From NCBI GenBank assembly GCA_934590325.1, contig CAKTOW010000005.1:1-64000 (forward strand): a stretch of DNA of 64,000 nucleotides, given 5' to 3'. The stretch is from an uncultured Oscillospiraceae bacterium. GTDB taxonomy: Bacteria; Bacillota; Clostridia; Oscillospirales; Oscillospiraceae. The notes under the pieces are model-generated. The model had not been told where the DNA came from. It was given only the letters and a program-made list of their open reading frames with translations, and made no database searches. Positions 25,528 to 34,404 of the stretch are shown piece after piece; position 1 is the stretch's first letter; every line of letters begins with the position of its first letter. The position numbers and the translations under genes are program-made.

Positions 25528-28153
25528 ATGCGGCCTTACGCTTTTTCTTCCGGGCCTTGTGGATGAGCAGCACTGCGCACAGCGCCAGCAGCGCCGCACC
25601 GCCGGAGGCTATCCAGACCCACAGGGGGGTGGAGGTGTCCTCGGTGATGACGAAGGTGCCGCTGTCGGGCATCTGGAAGCGCAGGTAGCTGCCGGCGGTG
25701 TCGGAGGATACCGGCTGCCAGCCGTTGCCGGTGTCGATGTAGACCTTGATGCGGCGAGGGGCGTCCTGCGGGAGCATCCAGCGGATGGTGTGCTCGTCCG
25801 CCGCGTCGGCGGGGATGGTCACGGTATAGGCGGACACGGGGATGTCGGTGAGCTCCGTGGGCAGGGCCGCGGCCGTGACCCGGAGGCGGTCGCCCTCGCA
25901 GAATTTGCCCTCCACCAGCAGCGCGGCGCGGCCGTCAGCGCCGGTGGCCCAGGACAGGGTGGTGATGTAGGGCTCGTACACGGCGGTGACCACCGTGTCG
26001 AAGGTCAGATCATGGAGGTCGGTATTGTCCCAGCGGACATAGCAGCCCTCCTTGGCCGGGGCAGCGGGATAGACGGAGTCGTCAAAGGACGCGCCGTAGT
26101 CGAAGTTCAGCTTCTTCAGGGACGTGCCGTTGGCCATGAAGGTCAGCGTCAGGCGGCGGAATCCCTCCGGGATGTCCGACAGCGCCAGCAGCTGGTCATA
26201 GGTGATGGGGTCGGTCTTTCCCTGATAGCTGACGCGGTCGATGCCCGCCAGGGTGTCGGACACGAAGCGGTTGCCGCTGCAGGAGCCGGTGATCTCACCG
26301 GCCACGGCGCCGGAGAACTGGGTGGCGGAGGTCACCACGGGCATGGCGACGGAGTCGGTGACATTGCAGCCGGAGCCCACGATGCCGCCCACGTACTTGC
26401 CGCCGGAGAGGGTACACTTGGCGTAGCTGCGGCGGACGGCGGTCAGAGACAGGCCGGCCACGCCGCCCACGTAGTCGCCGCTCTCTATGCTCACATCGCC
26501 CCAGCCGCCACAGCCGGAGATGATGCCCAGATCCATGCGGCCCGCCACGCTGCCGGCGCAGCTCTTTTTGGCGGTGACGGTGCCGTAGTTATCGCAATCC
26601 AGCAGGATGGCGCGGGTCAGGTAGGTGTACTTCACCGTGCGGCTGCCGGAAGGCAGCAGGTCGTCCTCGCGGTCGTAGTCGTACTCGATGGCCATAGCGC
26701 CGGTGATGCCGCCCACATTGCGGTCACCGTCCACGCGGCCATAGTTCAGGCAGTCCACCGCCTTGCCGCGCCGGGCACTGTACAGGGTACTCTCGGATAC
26801 ATCCTCTACCGCGCTGGAGCTGGTGTCGGTGACCTCGTCGATCAGCGTCAGGAACAGGTCCATGGTGGTGTTGAACTGGTCGTTGACCGCACGCAGGTCG
26901 GAGCTGATGGTCTTGTTGGCGCTGCTGAGACCGTCGGTGAGACCGTTCATCTCGTTGTTGATGCCGGTCAGGTCGCCGTGGATGGTGTCGGAGCTATCGC
27001 CCACCTTCTCCAGCCAGGCCTGCAGGTCGTCGTAGGTCATGTCGCCGTTCAGGTCGTCCACCAGGTCCTTCACGGTGGCCTCGGCATCATTGGCGTAGTC
27101 ATTGATGCGCCCCACACGGGTGGTGACCATATCGGAGGTATCGGACACATCATCGGTGGTGCGCTGGGTCAGGTCGGATAGTGTCTGCAGCTCGCTGCGC
27201 AGCTGCGCCACGCGGTCGGGCCCGGCCTGCAGCGTCACGTCGGGGATCATCTGTCCCACGACACCGCCCACGTCCTTGCGGCCCAGAACGGTGCCGCGGT
27301 TGATGCAGTCGGAGACAAGGCCGTCCTGCCGTCCCACGATGCCGCCCACGTTGTAGCCCACGTGGGGATAGCCCACGGCGCCTGTGTTGGTGCAGTCATC
27401 GATGGTACCGGTGGAATAGCCCGCGATGCCGCCGATGTCGGTGTTGGCGCCGGTCTCGGCAGCATGCTCATCCTTGAGCATGCTGTACACAGTGCTCTCC
27501 AGATCGGCGGTGGTGATCTCGCTCTCCTTGAGCTCGGTGTTGATGGCGGCGGTGTTGGTGCAGCCGCTGATGGTGCCGTAGTTCTTGCCGGCGACACCGC
27601 CGGCGGCGGTGGTGGCGTGGACAGTCCCGGCGGCACTGCAGCCGGTGATGACGCCGCTGCTGCCGTTGTACCCGGCAATCAGGCCCACGGTGTCCGCCCC
27701 TGTGACGGTGCCGGAGAAGGTGCAGTTGGTGATGGCGCCGTAGTTATCCCCGGCGATGCCGCCGATGCGGCTCTGTGTGCCGGAGGGGGTGATGGTGCCC
27801 TCCACGATGAGAGACTTCACCTCCGCGCCCTTGGCGATATTGCTGAACAGGCCGTAGCCCGTGGCGCTGCCCGACAGGGTCAGCCCGCTGATGCGGTGTC
27901 CCTGCCCGTCAAAGGTGCCCAGGAATATGGGGACGGAGAGCTCCGCGCCGTCCAGGTCGATGTCGTTCAGCAGGCGCACGGTGAGCCCCTTGGAATAGGC
28001 GTCGGAGGAGCAGCGGTGGGCAAAGACCGTCAGCTCGTCGGCGGTGGAGAGGGAGAGGGTGCTGCCAGCTGCCAGTGCAGGCGTGCAAAGCGTCAGCGAC
28101 AGGAGAAGCGTCAGCAGGAGGGAGGCGATATTACGCATTTTCAGTTTCCCCAT
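25526..28153 (-). CDS. GLUG-repeat membrane-anchored surface protein
   Basis: An 875-residue secreted protein. It opens with a signal peptide (IASLLLTLLLSLTLCTPALAA, given here in parts: IASLLLTLLL, CTPALAA). Residues about 85-320 and 480-640 are GLUG-type beta-helix repeats (GGIAGDNYGAITNC, GGVAGKNYGTISGC, VGGIVGRQDGLVSDC). They are separated by a long helical region (about 320-450, with many DLxxxNxExN heptads) that looks like a coiled coil. Beta-sandwich-like domains follow, then a C-terminal span (LWVWIASGGAALLALCAVLL) and a basic tail, so the protein should be held in the cell membrane with its bulk outside. It is the last gene of an operon with an MMPL transporter and overlaps that gene by 23 bp. 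Role unknown; adhesion or envelope assembly is only a guess. Confidence 0.85.
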   Translation of the reverse strand: MGKLKMRNIASLLLTLLLSLTLCTPALAAGSTLSLSTADELTVFAHRCSSDAYSKGLTVRLLNDIDLDGAELSVPIFLGTFDGQGHRISGLTLSGSATGYGLFSNIAKGAEVKSLIVEGTITPSGTQSRIGGIAGDNYGAITNCTFSGTVTGADTVGLIAGYNGSSGVITGCSAAGTVHATTAAGGVAGKNYGTISGCTNTAAINTELKESEITTADLESTVYSMLKDEHAAETGANTDIGGIAGYSTGTIDDCTNTGAVGYPHVGYNVGGIVGRQDGLVSDCINRGTVLGRKDVGGVVGQMIPDVTLQAGPDRVAQLRSELQTLSDLTQRTTDDVSDTSDMVTTRVGRINDYANDAEATVKDLVDDLNGDMTYDDLQAWLEKVGDSSDTIHGDLTGINNEMNGLTDGLSSANKTISSDLRAVNDQFNTTMDLFLTLIDEVTDTSSSAVEDVSESTLYSARRGKAVDCLNYGRVDGDRNVGGITGAMAIEYDYDREDDLLPSGSRTVKYTYLTRAILLDCDNYGTVTAKKSCAGSVAGRMDLGIISGCGGWGDVSIESGDYVGGVAGLSLTAVRRSYAKCTLSGGKYVGGIVGSGCNVTDSVAMPVVTSATQFSGAVAGEITGSCSGNRFVSDTLAGIDRVSYQGKTDPITYDQLLALSDIPEGFRRLTLTFMANGTSLKKLNFDYGASFDDSVYPAAPAKEGCYVRWDNTDLHDLTFDTVVTAVYEPYITTLSWATGADGRAALLVEGKFCEGDRLRVTAAALPTELTDIPVSAYTVTIPADAADEHTIRWMLPQDAPRRIKVYIDTGNGWQPVSSDTAGSYLRFQMPDSGTFVITEDTSTPLWVWIASGGAALLALCAVLLIHKARKKKRKAA

Positions 28154-30623
28154 GGGTGGTTTCCTCCTCTCCTGTGTGTTCGGGTATCATTTTCTCCGCG
28201 TCCGTATTGGTGATGTCGCCGGAGATCAGGTTCAGGTCTACGTCGCCCTCCACGGTGGCGCGCATGACGCCGGTGACGGTGCCGCGGATCTCGCCGCTGA
28301 CCACACCGTTGACCATCACGCGGCCGCTGAGCTCGCGCCGGTGGATGACCTTGGGCACGGCGAAGGATGTGGCGTCCACCGCCTTGCTGCCGATCAGCAG
28401 TATCTGCGGCAGGACGAACAGCACCAGGAACATAGACAGGATGGTGCCGCGTCCCAGACTCTGGCCGATGCCGGCGATGGTAGGCTCGGAGGTCATTTGA
28501 CCGATGAGCGCGCCCGCCACTGTCAGGATGGTGCCGGAGGTGACGATGGTGGGGAAGGCGAAGTTCAGCGTTTCGATGATGGCGCGGCGGTGCTCCATGC
28601 GGTTTTTCAGTTCCTGATAGCGGCTGGCGATAACGATGGCGTAGTCGATATTGGCGCCCATCTGGATAGAGCTGACCACCAGGTAGCTCATGAAGAACAG
28701 GGGGGAGTTGGTCAGCGCCGGGATGGAGAAGTTGATCCAGATACTGCCCTGGATGACCAGTATCAGCAGCAGGGGCATACCGGCGGAGTTGAAGGTGAAC
28801 AGCAGCACCACCAGCACGATCAGGATGGAGACCACGCTGACCACAGTGTTGTCGCGGGAGAAGGACTTCTCAAAGTCGTACTCGTTGGTGGAGTCGCCGG
28901 CCACCAGCACCGTGCCGTCGGGGTAGAAGCCCTTGGCCACGTCGCGGATGGTGTCGGTGAAGGCGTAGGTCTCGTCGCCGCTGACGGGCAGCGTCAGGTA
29001 CAGCAGCATACGGCTGTACTCCGTGCCCTGCAGCTGCGCCTTGGCGCTCTCGATCTGGCTCCGCGCGTCCATGAGGGTCTCGGTCTGCTCGTCGCTGAGC
29101 GTGACGATACCTGCGTCCACCTGGTCGCAGACGAACAGGAACATATCCATCAGCGGTACCTTGTAGGAGTCCAGATTCCCAGCCAGCTTGCCGTAATCCT
29201 CCTGGTCTAAAGCATAGGCACCGTAGAGCACCTGCGCCATCTCGTAGTCCAGGTCGGCCAACTCGGCAAACTGGCGGGGCGTCAGCTTGTCGGCCAGCAT
29301 ATAGCCGTCCATGGCCTCCACATTGGCAAGGCCCATGGTGTAGTCTATCTCGTCGTAGCTCTCCAGCACACGGAGCAGCTGGGCCTCCTTTTCATAGTCG
29401 CCGGCGGGCACCACCAGCGCCACCATGTTGCTGCTGGTGAAGGTGTCGTTGATCTTGTTTTCGGCGATCTGTGTCTCGTTGAGCTTGGGGGTGGTCAGGC
29501 TGCTGTAGCCGTACACATAGGGGCACTTGCCGGAGAAGTAGATGCCGCAGGCCACCACAGCCACGAAAATCAGGGGCACTATGTAGCGGGTCTTGTAGTC
29601 GATCTCACCCACGAAGGATATCTTGGGGACGAAGCTCTTGTGCTCGGTCTTTTCGATCAGCGGGCCGAAGAGCACCAGCAGACCTGGCATGACGATGAAT
29701 ACGGACAGCAGGGCGTAGATGATGGCCTTGATCAGGCAGATACCCATGTCCGGGCCGATCTTGAACTGCATGAACAGCATAGCCGCCAGGCCGCCGATGG
29801 TGGTCAGGGAGCTGGCACATATCTCCGGGATGGCGCGGCTGAGGGCGGCGATGGCCGCCTCGCGGACAGGCAGCGTCTGATGCTCCTCACGGAAGTGGTT
29901 GCTGAGGATAACGGCGTAGTCCAGGGACAGGGCCAGCTGCAGAATGCTGGTGACCGAGTTGGACACGAAGGAGATGGTGCCCAACAGGAAGTTGCTGCCC
30001 TGGTTCAGGATCATGGCAATGACGAAGGTCAGCAGCAGGACGGGCACTTCGCCGTAGGTCTGGCAGGTGAACAGCAGCACCACTACCACGATAATGGCCA
30101 CATAGACCATGATGACGCTGACCTCGGAGGCGATGGTATCCTGCAGGGTGTTGCCCAGGTCGGTGGACACGTACAGATCGTAGCCGGACAGGGCATCCTT
30201 CACCGCCTCCAGCGCGGTAAGGCAGTCGTCGTTGTTTTCGTCGTAGTCGAAGGTGACGCTGTACAGCGCCGAAGCGGCGCTGTAATGGTCCGTGGTATCG
30301 TCGAAGGCCACGCTCTGTACGCCCTTGACGGCGGAGACCACGTCATACAGCCGCTGGGCCTCGTCGTAGGTGATGTTCTCCACCATGACCTCCGCGGTGC
30401 CGTAGGTGGTGAACTGCTCCTCCATCACGTCCAACGCCTTCTTGGTCTCGGCATCGTCGGGCAGGAAGGCGGTAAGCTCGTTCTCCACCTGCACCCAGTT
30501 GCGGGAGAAGGCGGAAAAGATAAGCAGGATGATGGTCAGCAGAAAAAACAGGTTGCGCTTATCCACGATAAACGTAGCCAGTTTGGTCATAAAGTTCTGC
30601 TTCTGTGCCGTTTTTTCAGACAT
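28131..30623 (-). CDS. MMPL/RND family transporter
   Basis: An 830-residue polytopic protein with two repeats of one helix, a large outer domain and a five-helix bundle, the MMPL/RND layout (first helix NLFFLLTIILLIFSAFS; bundle VIMVYVAIIVVVVLLF; GLAAMLFMQF; second bundle VSILIVLVVLLFTFNSAG; MGANIDYAIVIASRY). Such proteins export lipids or siderophores or drive envelope traffic. The start is ATG 30623 after AAAGGAG. The C-terminal ~70 residues after the last span contain an ordered beta-rich tail (GVVSGEIRGTVTGVM). Together with the GLUG protein it may build or export an envelope component. Confidence 0.9.
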   Translation of the reverse strand: MSEKTAQKQNFMTKLATFIVDKRNLFFLLTIILLIFSAFSRNWVQVENELTAFLPDDAETKKALDVMEEQFTTYGTAEVMVENITYDEAQRLYDVVSAVKGVQSVAFDDTTDHYSAASALYSVTFDYDENNDDCLTALEAVKDALSGYDLYVSTDLGNTLQDTIASEVSVIMVYVAIIVVVVLLFTCQTYGEVPVLLLTFVIAMILNQGSNFLLGTISFVSNSVTSILQLALSLDYAVILSNHFREEHQTLPVREAAIAALSRAIPEICASSLTTIGGLAAMLFMQFKIGPDMGICLIKAIIYALLSVFIVMPGLLVLFGPLIEKTEHKSFVPKISFVGEIDYKTRYIVPLIFVAVVACGIYFSGKCPYVYGYSSLTTPKLNETQIAENKINDTFTSSNMVALVVPAGDYEKEAQLLRVLESYDEIDYTMGLANVEAMDGYMLADKLTPRQFAELADLDYEMAQVLYGAYALDQEDYGKLAGNLDSYKVPLMDMFLFVCDQVDAGIVTLSDEQTETLMDARSQIESAKAQLQGTEYSRMLLYLTLPVSGDETYAFTDTIRDVAKGFYPDGTVLVAGDSTNEYDFEKSFSRDNTVVSVVSILIVLVVLLFTFNSAGMPLLLILVIQGSIWINFSIPALTNSPLFFMSYLVVSSIQMGANIDYAIVIASRYQELKNRMEHRRAIIETLNFAFPTIVTSGTILTVAGALIGQMTSEPTIAGIGQSLGRGTILSMFLVLFVLPQILLIGSKAVDATSFAVPKVIHRRELSGRVMVNGVVSGEIRGTVTGVMRATVEGDVDLNLISGDITNTDAEKMIPEHTGEEETTHGETENA

Positions 30624-30648
30624 AGATACACTCCTTTCCCGGCAAAGA

Positions 30649-30951
30649 TCACTGTTCCGGCGGGAGCTCCGTGCCGCGGAGCGCCATGGCCGCCATATTG
30701 CCCACCCGTGTGACACCGGTGACGGCGTCGCCGGACAGGTGCAGCTCTGTGGTGCAGGACAGTTGGTTCAATAATGTACGCAGGTGATGCGTAAGGTACA
30801 CGGTGTCGCCGTCACACCGCCCGGTCACCGGGTTGTCGGCGTTCAGCAGGGAGATGGTGCCGGTGACGGCGCCGTCGTCCTCCTGCAGCAGCAGCGTACC
30901 TCGTCGCTCGCCCAGCGGGCTGCTGAGCGCTATCTGATACCGTTTGGTCAT
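30649..30951 (-). CDS. Small conserved protein heading the MMPL operon
   Basis: A 100-residue soluble protein (IALSSPLGERRGTLLLQEDDG; SGDAVTGVTRVGNM) with a beta-strand-rich pattern and no signal peptide. Its middle resembles the beta-rich tail of the MMPL protein next door (DAVTGVTRVG versus GTVTGVMRAT), which hints at a common fold. Start ATG 30951 follows AAAGGATG. Function not known. Confidence 0.75.
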   Translation of the reverse strand: MTKRYQIALSSPLGERRGTLLLQEDDGAVTGTISLLNADNPVTGRCDGDTVYLTHHLRTLLNQLSCTTELHLSGDAVTGVTRVGNMAAMALRGTELPPEQ

Positions 30952-30983
30952 AAAGGGATCATCCTTTCCGTAAGGCTGTTGAC

Positions 30984-31012
30984 AGGATACGCCCGGCAGA
31001 GGGGAATTGCAA
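30984..31012 (-). promoter_or_regulatory. Promoter of the MMPL operon
   Basis: Leftward TTGCAA (31012-31007) and TATCCT (30989-30984), spacer 17. Confidence 0.55.
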
Positions 31013-31070
31013 AGGTCAAACCGGCCCGCCGTGTCATATTTTTTTGCGGGAAAAACACTGGAAATTCCGG

Positions 31071-31092
31071 GACAGATATGGTATCATCTGTC
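31071..31092. promoter_or_regulatory. Candidate TetR operator
   Basis: A perfect 7-bp inverted repeat, GACAGAT (31071-31077) and ATCTGTC (31086-31092), with an 8-base centre, 18 bp upstream of the TetR start. Size and place fit a TetR-family operator. Confidence 0.55.
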
Positions 31093-31109
31093 TATCAGGA
31101 GGACGCGAT

Positions 31110-31712
31110 ATGGATAAACGTACATACGCCGCTTCTGACCAGACCAAGCAGGCACTGGCGGCGGCCCTGAAAGAACTGATGGCACAGAAGCCCATCGACA
31201 AGATCACCATACACGACATCACCGAGCGATGCGGCATACGGCGGCAGAACTTTTACTACCACTTTGAGGATGTATACGACCTGATGCGCTGGATGTTCCA
31301 GGAGGAGGCGGTATCCCTGCTGCGGCAGCACGAGGGCGCCCTGCTGTGGCAGGAGGGATTGCTGCAGCTGTTCCGGTACATCGAGGACAACCGGGCGGTG
31401 TGTTTGTGCGCCCTGCGGTCCGTGGGACGGGACCACTTGAAGCGGTTCTTCGAAACGGACATACACAACATCATCCACCGCACCGTGGAGCAGATAGGCC
31501 TGGAGATCGGCGCCATCCAGAAGGACGCGGACTGCGCCGCCGATGTCGAGCTGACCACCCACTTCTATGTGGTGGCCTTCAGCGGCATGCTGGAGAGCTG
31601 GCTGACAGGGGAGATAGATCGGACGCCGGAGGAGCTGATCAGCTTTGCCGATCAGATGCTGCAGGACCATGTCCGCGGCGCAAAGCTGCGGATACAGGGG
31701 AGCGCGGAATAG
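31110..31712 (+). CDS. TetR/AcrR family regulator
   Basis: A 200-residue regulator. The N-terminal helix-turn-helix is KITIHDITERCGIRRQNFYYHF (quoted parts: TIHDITERCGIRRQ, FYYHFEDVYDL); the rest is the ligand-binding helical domain typical of DhaS-like TetR proteins (TetR_C_8 type). ATG 31110 follows AGGAGG. It is divergent from the MMPL operon with the operator-like repeat between, so it probably controls that operon and itself. Confidence 0.88.
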   Translation: MDKRTYAASDQTKQALAAALKELMAQKPIDKITIHDITERCGIRRQNFYYHFEDVYDLMRWMFQEEAVSLLRQHEGALLWQEGLLQLFRYIEDNRAVCLCALRSVGRDHLKRFFETDIHNIIHRTVEQIGLEIGAIQKDADCAADVELTTHFYVVAFSGMLESWLTGEIDRTPEELISFADQMLQDHVRGAKLRIQGSAE

Positions 31713-31725
31713 GAATATAGAAGTC

Positions 31726-31760
31726 AGACCGCCGCGGGCGTTTGCCCGCGGCGGTCTTTT
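31726..31760 (+). terminator. Terminator after the TetR gene
   Basis: A perfect 14-bp GC-rich stem (31726-31739 with 31744-31757) followed by TTTT. Confidence 0.9.
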
Positions 31761-31784
31761 CACCTAAAAGCAGCGCAGTCAGCG

Positions 31785-31820
31785 TTTACGACGAGTTTTG
31801 CCGCCGCCGCGCCGTATACT
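31785..31820 (+). promoter_or_regulatory. Possible spoIIG promoter with long spacing
   Basis: TTTACG (31785-31790) and TATACT (31815-31820) are 24 bases apart. Bacillus spoIIG is a Spo0A-activated SigA promoter with an unusually long spacer (22 bases), so the long gap may be real; no strong Spo0A box is visible just upstream. Confidence 0.35.
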
Positions 31821-31841
31821 GTTGGCAGCGGGGTGAGGCGC

Positions 31842-32759
31842 ATGACGGTGGTATATCTGGACAGGGTACTGGTGCTGAACGGCATCGTGGACTATCTGCT
31901 GCTATTGGGCGCCGCGTGGCTGTCCGGGCTGCCCCTGCGGCGGAAACGGCTGCTGCTGTGGGCGGCGCTGGGCGGAGCATACGCGGCGGCGGTGTTCCTG
32001 CCGGGCCTGGCGGTGCTGGGACACCCTGCGTTCCGCGCCGGTACGGGGCTGATGATGGCGCTGGGCGCCTTCCGGTGGCGCTGGCGGCCGGCGGGGCTAT
32101 TTTTCCTGCTGGCGGCCGGGCTGGCGGGAACGGTCCTGGCACTGGGGCTGGCCTGCGGGTCGGTGACAGGGCTGGCGCAGCGGCTGTACTACGCGGACAT
32201 CAGCTGGCAAGCTCTTATACTTGTCAGTATTGCATTTTACGTCATTCTGCGCCTATTCATGGGGCAGGCGGCGCGGCATAGGGGGGGAGAGTTGTTGCAG
32301 GTAACGATCTCGGTGGGCGGACGGACGCAGGTGGTCACCGCCCTGCACGACACGGGGAACACCCTGCGTGACCCCGTCAGCGGGTGCCCGGCACTGGTGC
32401 TGGAGCGGCGGGCGGCGGAGACACTGTGGACGCCGGAGGTGGCGCAGGTGCTGGCGGAGAGCGCGGCCCCGGAGGAGAAAATGGCGCGGCTGCACAGGAT
32501 AGGCTGTCCGGTGCGGTTCACGCTGCTGCCCTTCCGGGCGGTGGGCACGGACGCGGGGCTGCTGCTGGCGGCCCGCAGCGACTACATAGAGGTGAACGGC
32601 AGGCGGTACCCGCGGACGCCGGTGGCACTGTCAGAGCAGCCGGTCAGCGACGGCGGAGGCTACCACGCCCTATGGGGCGCAGAGGAAAGGGGAGAGGCGC
32701 ATGGAAAAGCTGCTTCGGTGGCTGAGGAGCCTGTGGCGCAGCGTATGCAGGCGGGATAA
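31842..32759 (+). CDS. spoIIGA: Sporulation sigma-E processing peptidase SpoIIGA
   Basis: A 305-residue membrane aspartic protease that cleaves pro-SigE. The N-terminal half has five hydrophobic spans (start [20 protein letters not shown], given in parts: [37 protein letters not shown]). The C-terminal half has the active-site motif HDTGNTL (about residues 164-170). The start ATG 31842 is preferred to GTG 31833 because homologues begin at this point. Its end overlaps sigE by 59 bp, tying translation of protease and substrate. Confidence 0.93.
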   Translation: MTVVYLDRVLVLNGIVDYLLLLGAAWLSGLPLRRKRLLLWAALGGAYAAAVFLPGLAVLGHPAFRAGTGLMMALGAFRWRWRPAGLFFLLAAGLAGTVLALGLACGSVTGLAQRLYYADISWQALILVSIAFYVILRLFMGQAARHRGGELLQVTISVGGRTQVVTALHDTGNTLRDPVSGCPALVLERRAAETLWTPEVAQVLAESAAPEEKMARLHRIGCPVRFTLLPFRAVGTDAGLLLAARSDYIEVNGRRYPRTPVALSEQPVSDGGGYHALWGAEERGEAHGKAASVAEEPVAQRMQAG

Positions 32760-33405
32760 GGTCATGTACATCGGCGGGAGCGACACGCTGCCGCCGCCGC
32801 TGCCGAGAGACCAGGAGGCCGTATTACTGGAAAAGCTCAACAGCGGGGATTTCCAGGTGCGGCAGACGCTGATCGAGCGGAACCTCCGCCTGGTGGTGTA
32901 CATCGCCCGGCGGTTCGAGAACACGGGGATACATATCGAGGACCTTATCTCCATCGGCACCATCGGGCTCATCAAGGCCATCAACACGTTCCGCACGGAC
33001 AAGAACATCAAGCTGGCCACGTATGCCTCCCGGTGCATCGAGAACGAGATACTCATGTACCTGCGGAAGAACAGCGCCCAGCGGACAGAGGTGAGCTTCG
33101 ACGAGCCGCTGAACACCGACTGGGACGGGAAAGAGCTGCTGCTCAGCGACGTGCTGGGCACAGACGGCGACGTGGTCATGCGTCCCATCGAGGCGGACGT
33201 GGACCGTCAGCTGCTGCAGACGGCGGTATCCCACCTGAGCCCGCGGGAGCGGGACATCATCACTATGCGCTTCGGCCTGGGCGGCGTGAAGGAACTGACA
33301 CAGAAGGAGGTGGCCGATCAGCTGGGCATCTCACAAAGCTATATCTCCCGGTTGGAAAAGCGCATCATCCTGCGCCTGCGGCGGGAACTACAAAAAATGA
33401 GTTAA
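32701..33405 (+). CDS. sigE: Sporulation sigma factor SigE
   Basis: A 234-residue pro-SigE. The first ~27 residues are the hydrophobic/basic pro-sequence, ending near the processing region [12 protein letters not shown]. Region 2 is [26 protein letters not shown] and [19 protein letters not shown]; region 4 is [23 protein letters not shown]. The mother-cell factor directs spoIIIA, spoIVA, cwlD and others seen in this window. No sigG gene follows; the next gene is convergent. Confidence 0.96.
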   Translation: MEKLLRWLRSLWRSVCRRDKVMYIGGSDTLPPPLPRDQEAVLLEKLNSGDFQVRQTLIERNLRLVVYIARRFENTGIHIEDLISIGTIGLIKAINTFRTDKNIKLATYASRCIENEILMYLRKNSAQRTEVSFDEPLNTDWDGKELLLSDVLGTDGDVVMRPIEADVDRQLLQTAVSHLSPRERDIITMRFGLGGVKELTQKEVADQLGISQSYISRLEKRIILRLRRELQKMS

Positions 33406-33440
33406 AAACGGCTGTGAAGGAATTATCCTTCACAGCCGTT
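33406..33440. terminator. Terminator between sigE and the XRE gene
   Basis: A 15-bp stem (33407-33421 with 33426-33440) with a T-run only when read leftward, so it chiefly ends the XRE transcript. Confidence 0.75.
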
Positions 33441-33453
33441 ACGCTATCGTGTT

Positions 33454-34185
33454 TTATCCCAGCGACAGGGACGCCGGGCGGTTGACCACCATCATGTTGT
33501 AGTAGCGCAGCAGGTGATAGTCGTCCTTATCCAGCTTGACGGTGCTCAGCAGGCGGTCGTTCTCCTCCAGGGGCTCCTTGGAGATCAGCGCCTTCAGAGC
33601 GATGGGAGCAAAGAAGGGGGAGGACCCGATGCCGGAGACAAGTCCCACGGCGGGCATGCGGTTCTGCATGGGATTCAGCATGCAGATGTACATTTTTTCC
33701 GCCTCGTTGATCTGGTTGGTGAGCACCATGTGGGTGATGGTGTCGTAGGCTTTCATCTCGCCGGTGAACAGATGCTGGCAGCGGTCCGGGTCGGAGAAGG
33801 ACGCCACGCCCATATACAGCGTGACCTCGATGCCCTCGTGGTCAGAAGCGTGGGAGAAGCGCAGCAGAGAGCGCACCATCTGGCGAATGCGGCCGTCGTA
33901 GTAGTACATGTAGGCCAGCGTTTGGTTGAAGTAGTTGTTCTTGGGCAGGGTCGGCTCGGCGCGGAAGATGGGCGGCTGGTAGTCGATGAAGCATTTCAGG
34001 TCGATGTCCAGCGCCTGGGCGATCTCATATAGAGTCTCGATGTCGATGGTAATGGCGCCGTTCTCGTACTTGGACAGTGTCGCCTTGCTCTTGTTGATCA
34101 TGGCGGAGAACTGCTCGATGGTATAGCCGCGGCTCTTACGGTATTTCTTGATGCGCTGACCCACGAAATAGGAAAAGGAACTCAT
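33454..34185 (-). CDS. XRE family transcriptional regulator
   Basis: A 243-residue protein with an N-terminal Xre/Cro helix-turn-helix (FVGQRIKKYRKSRGYTIEQF, parts: IKKYRKSRGYTIEQFSAMI; KSKATLSKYENGA; LYEIAQALDIDLKCFI) and a C-terminal helical domain of about 170 residues I do not recognise, probably for sensing or oligomerisation. ATG 34185 follows AAGGAGGTG. Its promoter contains a perfect palindrome between -35 and -10, so it very likely represses itself. The neighbouring oxidoreductase operon is a candidate target. Confidence 0.88.
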   Translation of the reverse strand: MSSFSYFVGQRIKKYRKSRGYTIEQFSAMINKSKATLSKYENGAITIDIETLYEIAQALDIDLKCFIDYQPPIFRAEPTLPKNNYFNQTLAYMYYYDGRIRQMVRSLLRFSHASDHEGIEVTLYMGVASFSDPDRCQHLFTGEMKAYDTITHMVLTNQINEAEKMYICMLNPMQNRMPAVGLVSGIGSSPFFAPIALKALISKEPLEENDRLLSTVKLDKDDYHLLRYYNMMVVNRPASLSLG

Positions 34186-34234
34186 GTGCAACACCTCCTT
34201 GCACGGTTTAAAGTGAGACATTTTTCATGTGAAG

Positions 34235-34263
34235 ATAATACCAAACGTTTGGTAACATGTCAA
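34235..34263 (-). promoter_or_regulatory. Promoter of the XRE gene with embedded operator
   Basis: Leftward TTGACA (34263-34258) and TATTAT (34240-34235), spacer 17. The 16-bp perfect palindrome at 34239-34254 (core ACCAAACGTTTGGT) fills the spacer and touches the -10. Confidence 0.8.
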
Positions 34264-34276
34264 TGATTTTTTTCTG

Positions 34277-34310
34277 TGTGAGAAACGTTTTTTGCGCGGC
34301 TTTTCTCACA
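34277..34310. repeat. Inverted repeat upstream of the XRE promoter
   Basis: Perfect 9-bp arms TGTGAGAAA (34277-34285) and TTTCTCACA (34302-34310) with a 16-base centre, in the intergenic space between XRE and the oxidoreductase terminator. Possible second regulator site. Confidence 0.6.
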
Positions 34311-34314
34311 AGTA

Positions 34315-34336
34315 AACCGTTCGGTGAAATTCGACA
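34315..34336. promoter_or_regulatory. Shared motif and Spo0A-like box
   Basis: AACCGTTCGGTGAAA (34315-34329) recurs exactly at 39269-39283. It is followed immediately by TTCGACA (34330-34336), the complement of the Spo0A box TGTCGAA. Function is inferred only. Confidence 0.45.
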
Positions 34337-34351
34337 GGCGTCGCCCATAGA

Positions 34352-34383
34352 AAAGCCCCGGTATCTGAGGATACCGGGGCTTT
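34352..34383 (-). terminator. Terminator of the oxidoreductase operon
   Basis: A perfect 14-bp stem (34352-34365 with 34370-34383), T-run when read leftward. Confidence 0.9.
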
Positions 34384-34404
34384 GTGTGATGCAGGGGAGA
34401 AATC

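Noticed and set aside
25559..27181. Antisense frame across the GLUG gene
   Set aside because: Rich in glycine/alanine/valine repeats only because the opposite strand codes GLUG repeats.
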